A DNA stretch of 6,028 bases from Pseudomonadota bacterium (GTDB lineage: Bacteria > Pseudomonadota > Gammaproteobacteria > Xanthomonadales > Rhodanobacteraceae): assembly GCA_025351555.1 (NCBI GenBank), contig JANXVS010000194.1:1-6028 (forward strand), in the 5' to 3' direction. A model generated the notes under the pieces. It saw only the letters and a program-made list of their open reading frames with translations, was not told the origin of the DNA and did no database searches. This document shows positions 5,336-6,028 of the stretch, piece after piece. The position numbers and the translations under genes are program-made. The first letter of the stretch is position 1. Every line of letters begins with the position of its first letter.

Positions 5336-5411
5336 GCGCCAACTCTTACCCGTTGCCGCCATGCCCTACACAGACGCCGCCACCGCGAATTCCCCCATGT
5401 TGGTCAATTGC
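5317..5411 (+). repeat. Right copy of the 95-bp direct repeat (corA upstream region and first codons)
   Basis: This is the copy in its natural context: it covers 44 bp before the corA ATG at 5361 and the first 17 codons. The matching stretch at 4088-4182 is in the same orientation. Apart from a shared TTGCAG just upstream (5306-5311 and 4077-4082), the flanks do not match, so the copied unit has fairly definite ends. Confidence 0.9.
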
Positions 5412-6028
5412 ATCGTCTATGGCAGCGACGGCCGCAAGTTGCGCGACATTGGTCTCGACGAGATCGGCGAGGCGCTGAAGGATCCGAAGCATTTCGTCTG
5501 GGTGGGATTGCACGAACCGGATCAGGCCCTGCTGGACAAGCTGCAACAGCAATTCGGCCTGCATGAGCTGGCGATCGAGGACGCCCACCGCGCCCATCAG
5601 CGCACCAAGATCGAGGTCTATGGCGATTCCGTGTTCATCGCCGTGCACACCGCGCAGATGGAGCAGGACAAGATCGAGTTCGGCGAGACACACCTGTTTC
5701 TCGGCCGCAATTATCTGGTCAGCGTGCGCCACGGCGCGTCGCTGTCGTACGCGCAGGCGCGGCGCTGCTGCGAATCCACGCCGGCGCTGCTGGCGCTCGG
5801 TCCGAGCTATGCGCTGTACTCGGTGCTCGATTTCATCGTCGACAACTACATGCCGATCGTCGACCACTTCCGCATCCGCCTGCAGGAACTCGAACACGCC
5901 ATTCTCGGCGGCGACTTCAAGCAGCGCACGATTGTACATTTATACGAGTTGAAAAAGGAGCTCGTGCGGATGCGTCTCGCGGTGACGCCATTGCAAGACA
6001 TTTTGAGCCAGCTCGTGCGGCTGTATCC
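5361..6028 (+). CDS. corA: CorA-family magnesium/cobalt transporter, partial (N-terminal 222 residues)
   Basis: CorA is a pentameric inner-membrane channel for Mg2+ (also Co2+ and Ni2+). The visible part is the cytosolic domain: VWVGLHEPD (46-54), LAIEDAHRAHQRTKIEVYGD (70-89), GETHLFLGRNYLVSVRHG (108-125), GPSYALYSVLDFIVDNYMPIV (147-167) and the start of the long stalk helix after about 165. The two C-terminal membrane helices and the GMN motif lie past the right edge. The frame stays open to 6028. Start codon choice: ATG 5361 gives MPYTDAATANSPMLVNC; ATGs at 5331, 5334 and 5397 are also in frame, and none has a clear Shine-Dalgarno. The one at 5397 (MLVNCIVYG) best fits shorter CorA proteins I remember. 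The gene is divergent from the TA operon. Confidence 0.9.
   Translation, partial: MPYTDAATANSPMLVNCIVYGSDGRKLRDIGLDEIGEALKDPKHFVWVGLHEPDQALLDKLQQQFGLHELAIEDAHRAHQRTKIEVYGDSVFIAVHTAQMEQDKIEFGETHLFLGRNYLVSVRHGASLSYAQARRCCESTPALLALGPSYALYSVLDFIVDNYMPIVDHFRIRLQELEHAILGGDFKQRTIVHLYELKKELVRMRLAVTPLQDILSQLVRLY

Noticed and set aside
5346..5939. Minus-strand open frame of 197 codons opposite corA
   Set aside because: Its Val/Asp/Leu-rich repetitive sequence is typical of the antisense of a GC-rich gene, and the CorA frame on the other strand is unmistakable.
1..6028. tRNA genes, integrase or transposase genes, or IS ends that would explain the insertion
   Set aside because: None was found on reading both strands; the only recombination-like signal is the 95-bp direct repeat.

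Overview
The window carries the start of a type I-C (Dvulg subtype) CRISPR-Cas operon on the minus strand, a small accessory segment holding a toxin-antitoxin (TA) operon and two short genes of phage-like appearance, and the 5' part of a corA magnesium/cobalt transporter gene on the plus strand. Base composition is GC-rich. The CorA fragment closely resembles, from memory, CorA proteins of Xanthomonadales (Xanthomonas/Rhodanobacter-like gammaproteobacteria), so a gammaproteobacterium of that order is my best guess. This is inference, not a search result.

Layout. Positions 1-3956 (minus strand, read right to left) hold cas3 (TTG start at 3956), cas5c (ATG at 1648) and cas8c/csd1 (ATG at 899, running off the left edge after 299 codons). 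The genes are tightly packed: 10 bp between cas3 and cas5c, a 4-nt ATGA overlap between cas5c and cas8c, and a GGAGG Shine-Dalgarno before each. In the usual I-C order, cas7, cas4, cas1, cas2 and the CRISPR array would follow beyond position 1. No CRISPR array lies inside the window. Positions 3957-4131 are the divergent upstream region of cas3, with two short dyad symmetries.

Positions 4088-5411 are the most unusual part. A 95-bp stretch at 4088-4182 recurs at 5317-5411 in the same orientation (82 of 95 identical, no gaps). The right copy is the upstream region and first codons of corA. The left copy leads into a small Cys-rich ORF (4132-4386), whose first 17 codons are therefore CorA-like. 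Between the copies, a minus-strand operon of three overlapping genes reads from 5201 to 4392: a HigB2/RelE-family toxin, a BrnA-like antitoxin with an AT-hook-like segment, and a 79-residue protein coupled through a GTGA overlap. The toxin promoter region has an AT-rich inverted repeat that could be the TA operator.

How it may work together. Cas3, Cas5c and Cas8c are the nuclease-helicase, the crRNA-processing/Cascade subunit and the large Cascade subunit of one interference module. The TA operon and small ORFs look like a mobile or prophage-derived insertion between the cas locus and corA, bounded by a duplication of the corA 5' end. No integrase, transposase or tRNA gene is visible to explain the insertion.
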